Assembly (NCBI GenBank): GCA_938045215.1 | Contig: CALINF010000318.1 | Span: 1 to 8,208 of the forward strand | Direction: 5' to 3' | Length of the DNA stretch: 8,208 nucleotides | From: an uncultured Halieaceae bacterium | GTDB taxonomy: Bacteria > Pseudomonadota > Gammaproteobacteria > Pseudomonadales > Halieaceae | Part shown: in pieces, positions 6,049 through 8,208 of the stretch | How the letters are laid out: each line of letters begins with the position of its first letter | Numbering within the stretch: the first letter of the stretch is position 1 | Program-made: the position numbers and the translations under genes | The notes under the pieces: generated by a model | The model's input: only the letters and a program-made list of their open reading frames with translations | Database searches by the model: none | Told to the model about the DNA's origin: nothing

Positions 6049-7790
6049 CAGGCAGAATCCTTTTGCTGGTTTATACCGCGATCAAAACTGAGTTTGCGTC
6101 GGTAGGGGTAGAACGATTCAACATAGCCGCTTCGAATCTGCTCCTGCAGGCCCTGCCAGAACTCTGCGCGATAAATGTCGCTGTGCATTGCATCGAATAC
6201 TTTGCGAGCCCGCTGGTTGCCCGAGAAGAACAAACGAAACTCCTCGGGGAAAATATCGTTGGGACCCACGGTATACCAGGGCTGGCTCGCCATTTCCTCT
6301 TCTATAGTGCGCGGCTCTGGAATCTTGCGGAAATTGCAATCAACCAACGGCACAATTTCATCATAGTCGTAGAACACAACGCGCCCGTGTCGGGTAACGC
6401 CAAAATTCTTGAGCAGCATGTCGCCGGGAAAAATATTGGCAGCCGCCAGTTGCTTGATCGCATTGCCATACTCATCCATAACTGCCACCACCTGATCATC
6501 GGTAGCATCCTGCAGATAGAGATTGAGCGGCGTCATACGACGCTCCACATACACATGGCGAATCACCAGTGCTTTGCCATGTTCTTCGATTAACGACGGG
6601 GCGACAGCGTGCAACTCCTCCATCAACTCGTCGGAGAAACGATTGCGGGCAAACGCCAGATTCTTGAACTCCTGGGTATCTGCCATTCTACCCACCCGGT
6701 CCCAGCGCTTTACCAGGGAGTATTTCTCTTCAACCTGCTTGCGCGTCATATCCTTGGGAGGCGTGAACTTGTCTTTGATAATTTTAAAAACAAAGTCGTA
6801 GGAAGGCAGGGTAAACACGCTCATCACCATGCCCTTGATACCGGGCGCGATAATAAACTGGTCGCTGGTCTCTTCCATATGCCGGTAAGCGCAACGATGG
6901 TAGTAGGTCTTGCCGTGCTTGTTATAGCCCATCGAGCTATACAACTCAGAGATAGGCTTGGCCGGCATAAGCTGCTGCAAAAACAGCACGTATTGTGAAG
7001 GAATGCTGGCATCTACCATGAAGTACGAACGGGTAAAACTGAACACCACACTGAGTTTATCGGCGCCAAACAAAACGGTATCGATGTACACCGCGTTGTC
7101 ATCATTGTGCAACACAGGCAAAACGAACGGCATCACATCCTTGCCGTTGTGAATGCTGCCAACGATGTAGGCGCCCTTGTTGCGAAAGAAATGATGTTCC
7201 AGCACACGCAGCTCAACAGACCCCGTTCCCAGATCGAATCGTGGCGCCAGGTAGCTCTCAAGCAGGTTGACGATACTGGTGATATCGCGCGACTTGTCCT
7301 CGTAGGGAATATTAAACGCGTAGTCGCTCAACAGTTCATCGAACAGCTCCGTCAGTGAGCCAGTGAGCTGGTAAACTTTATAGACCTTGCTTACATCCAC
7401 AGGGGGCATATCGCCCAGCGGGGAGAACACGAATGCGTGCTCGTTACGTATCTTGCGGTGCTTGAAAACGCTGCAGTACACCGAGTTGTAAAACGTCTCG
7501 GCGATCTCAAAATTGTCGTGGCCACGAATCAGCTCAGAATAGATACCACGAATTGCGCGCCAGAACTCAAAGCTGTGCAACTCATCGCCGGCGATAAGCT
7601 CCACGTAAGGGAGCAGCTGGTTGGTTTTAACTTTATACAGGTCGATGCGCTCGATCGAAGCCTGCTGCATCTCCTGCCACTGGGCATTCTCAAACCGCGA
7701 ACGTGCTGCCAGAGTCATGTTCTGAAACTCTGCAAAATACGATTCAAAGCCGTTGAGAATCGTGCGCGCGAACCGCTCTCTGCGCTCCAT
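6048..7790 (-). CDS. aceK: Isocitrate dehydrogenase kinase/phosphatase
   Basis: AceK phosphorylates a serine of isocitrate dehydrogenase to inactivate it, sending isocitrate into the glyoxylate shunt during growth on acetate or fatty acids, and also reverses the modification. At 580 residues it matches E. coli AceK (578). Key residues fall at the same numbers as in the E. coli protein: the ATP loop APGIKGMVM at 315-323, Lys336 in FVFKIIKD, Asp371 in RMADTQ, Asp457 in FPGDMLLKNFG, and Asp475 in FYDYDE. The N-terminal regulatory half (about 1-310) is also complete. The start is ATG at 7790, behind an AGGGAG site about 8 bases upstream. Its ATG lies 26 bases after the SDR gene, so the two may be co-transcribed. 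Unlike the enterobacterial aceBAK operon, no isocitrate lyase or malate synthase gene adjoins it within the window. Two histidine phosphatases follow with overlapping ends. Confidence 0.98.
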   Translation of the reverse strand: MERRERFARTILNGFESYFAEFQNMTLAARSRFENAQWQEMQQASIERIDLYKVKTNQLLPYVELIAGDELHSFEFWRAIRGIYSELIRGHDNFEIAETFYNSVYCSVFKHRKIRNEHAFVFSPLGDMPPVDVSKVYKVYQLTGSLTELFDELLSDYAFNIPYEDKSRDITSIVNLLESYLAPRFDLGTGSVELRVLEHHFFRNKGAYIVGSIHNGKDVMPFVLPVLHNDDNAVYIDTVLFGADKLSVVFSFTRSYFMVDASIPSQYVLFLQQLMPAKPISELYSSMGYNKHGKTYYHRCAYRHMEETSDQFIIAPGIKGMVMSVFTLPSYDFVFKIIKDKFTPPKDMTRKQVEEKYSLVKRWDRVGRMADTQEFKNLAFARNRFSDELMEELHAVAPSLIEEHGKALVIRHVYVERRMTPLNLYLQDATDDQVVAVMDEYGNAIKQLAAANIFPGDMLLKNFGVTRHGRVVFYDYDEIVPLVDCNFRKIPEPRTIEEEMASQPWYTVGPNDIFPEEFRLFFSGNQRARKVFDAMHSDIYRAEFWQGLQEQIRSGYVESFYPYRRKLSFDRGINQQKDSA

Positions 7791-7816
7791 TTCTCAGCTC
7801 CCTGAGTGCAAGGTTG

Positions 7817-8208
7817 TCAGGACGCCTTGATATCCATCAGGCCTGTAAAACGACGCCTCAGTTTACGCATACCACCCAGCCAGCGATCGTAATTTTCCGT
7901 CTTGCCCGCGCGGTACTGATCTACCTGAGGGTGGGGAAGAATCAAAAACTGCCCGACCTCAATGCCTTTTACCACGGCATCGGCAACCTCAGCAGGTGTA
8001 ATGATGCCATCAACGCCGGCAGTACCACCGTTCTCCACACCACCGATCATTCGCGTCTGTACTGCTTGCGGGCACAGGCAGGAGACTTTTACACCGTCAT
8101 CCCCATGCGTAATCAACAGCGACTCTGCAAATCCAACCGCAGCGTGCTTGGTCGTGGAATAGGCGGCATCCCCGACCTGACTGAGCAATCCGGCAGCTGA
8201 CGCAGTAT
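7817..8208 (-). CDS. Short-chain dehydrogenase/reductase (SDR family), C-terminal part, cut by window edge
   Basis: The reverse frame is open from the window edge to a TGA at 7819-7817, giving about 130 residues of the C-terminal half of a classical SDR oxidoreductase, an NAD(P)-dependent enzyme acting on alcohols, ketones or acyl intermediates. The visible part starts TASAAGLLSQ, where the Ser is the likely catalytic serine, 13 residues before the active-site Tyr. The YSTTK motif (Tyr codon at 8161-8159) supplies the catalytic Tyr and Lys. The segment KVSCLCPQAVQTRM follows, where SDRs contact the cofactor. The N-terminal Rossmann glycine motif and the start lie outside the window. aceK begins 26 bases downstream on the same strand, so this gene may head or belong to the aceK transcript. 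The substrate cannot be predicted. Confidence 0.9.
   Translation of the reverse strand, partial: TASAAGLLSQVGDAAYSTTKHAAVGFAESLLITHGDDGVKVSCLCPQAVQTRMIGGVENGGTAGVDGIITPAEVADAVVKGIEVGQFLILPHPQVDQYRAGKTENYDRWLGGMRKLRRRFTGLMDIKAS

Noticed and set aside
6042..6593. Open frame of 183 codons antisense to aceK
   Set aside because: The reverse strand encodes AceK with all catalytic residues in place. The antisense translation has no recognisable motif or ribosome binding site and is a shadow of the coding strand.
1..8208. Defence island, mobile element, CRISPR array or RNA gene
   Set aside because: Almost every base is accounted for by housekeeping-type genes. I saw no direct repeats, transposase, integrase, nuclease or toxin motifs, or tRNA-like folds on either strand.

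Overview
The window reads as ordinary chromosomal DNA from a Gammaproteobacterium, probably a marine, aerobic, acyl-CoA-degrading type. This rests on the gene content: AceK, TesB, Tag, a NorM/DinF-like MATE pump, and crotonase and SDR enzymes. The GC content is moderate and the genes are tightly packed. I cannot assign a genus from sequence alone. I see no phage, insertion sequence, tRNA, rRNA or CRISPR array, and no gap between genes longer than about 120 bases.

Layout. Bases 1-380 (minus strand) hold the N-terminal third of an enoyl-CoA hydratase/isomerase, cut by the window edge. A 121-base divergent spacer separates it from a plus-strand series: DNA-3-methyladenine glycosylase I (tag, 502-1074), a MATE efflux transporter (1127-2500), a double-length TetR regulator made of two complete TetR units (2599-3882), and acyl-CoA thioesterase II (tesB, 3915-4772). 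tesB converges, with a 14-base gap, on a minus-strand operon. Read in its own direction, that operon runs: the C-terminal part of a short-chain dehydrogenase (7817-8208, cut by the edge), isocitrate dehydrogenase kinase/phosphatase (aceK, 6048-7790), a histidine-phosphatase-family protein (5341-6048), and a smaller SixA-like histidine phosphatase (4787-5344). The last three overlap by 1 base (TGATG) and 4 bases (ATGA), which suggests translational coupling.

How it may work together. Several genes touch acyl-CoA and acetyl-CoA metabolism: crotonase, thioesterase, SDR, and AceK as the switch between the TCA cycle and the glyoxylate shunt. The tandem TetR protein lies 32 bases upstream of tesB and is a plausible regulator of it; this is inference. 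Tag (alkylation repair) and the MATE pump look like unrelated housekeeping or stress genes.

The points most worth a second look are the intramolecular TetR duplication with a 32-base imperfect palindrome just upstream of it, and the pair of histidine phosphatases coupled to aceK, one of which lacks the usual second histidine. I found no clear evidence of a wholly new defence or mobile system.
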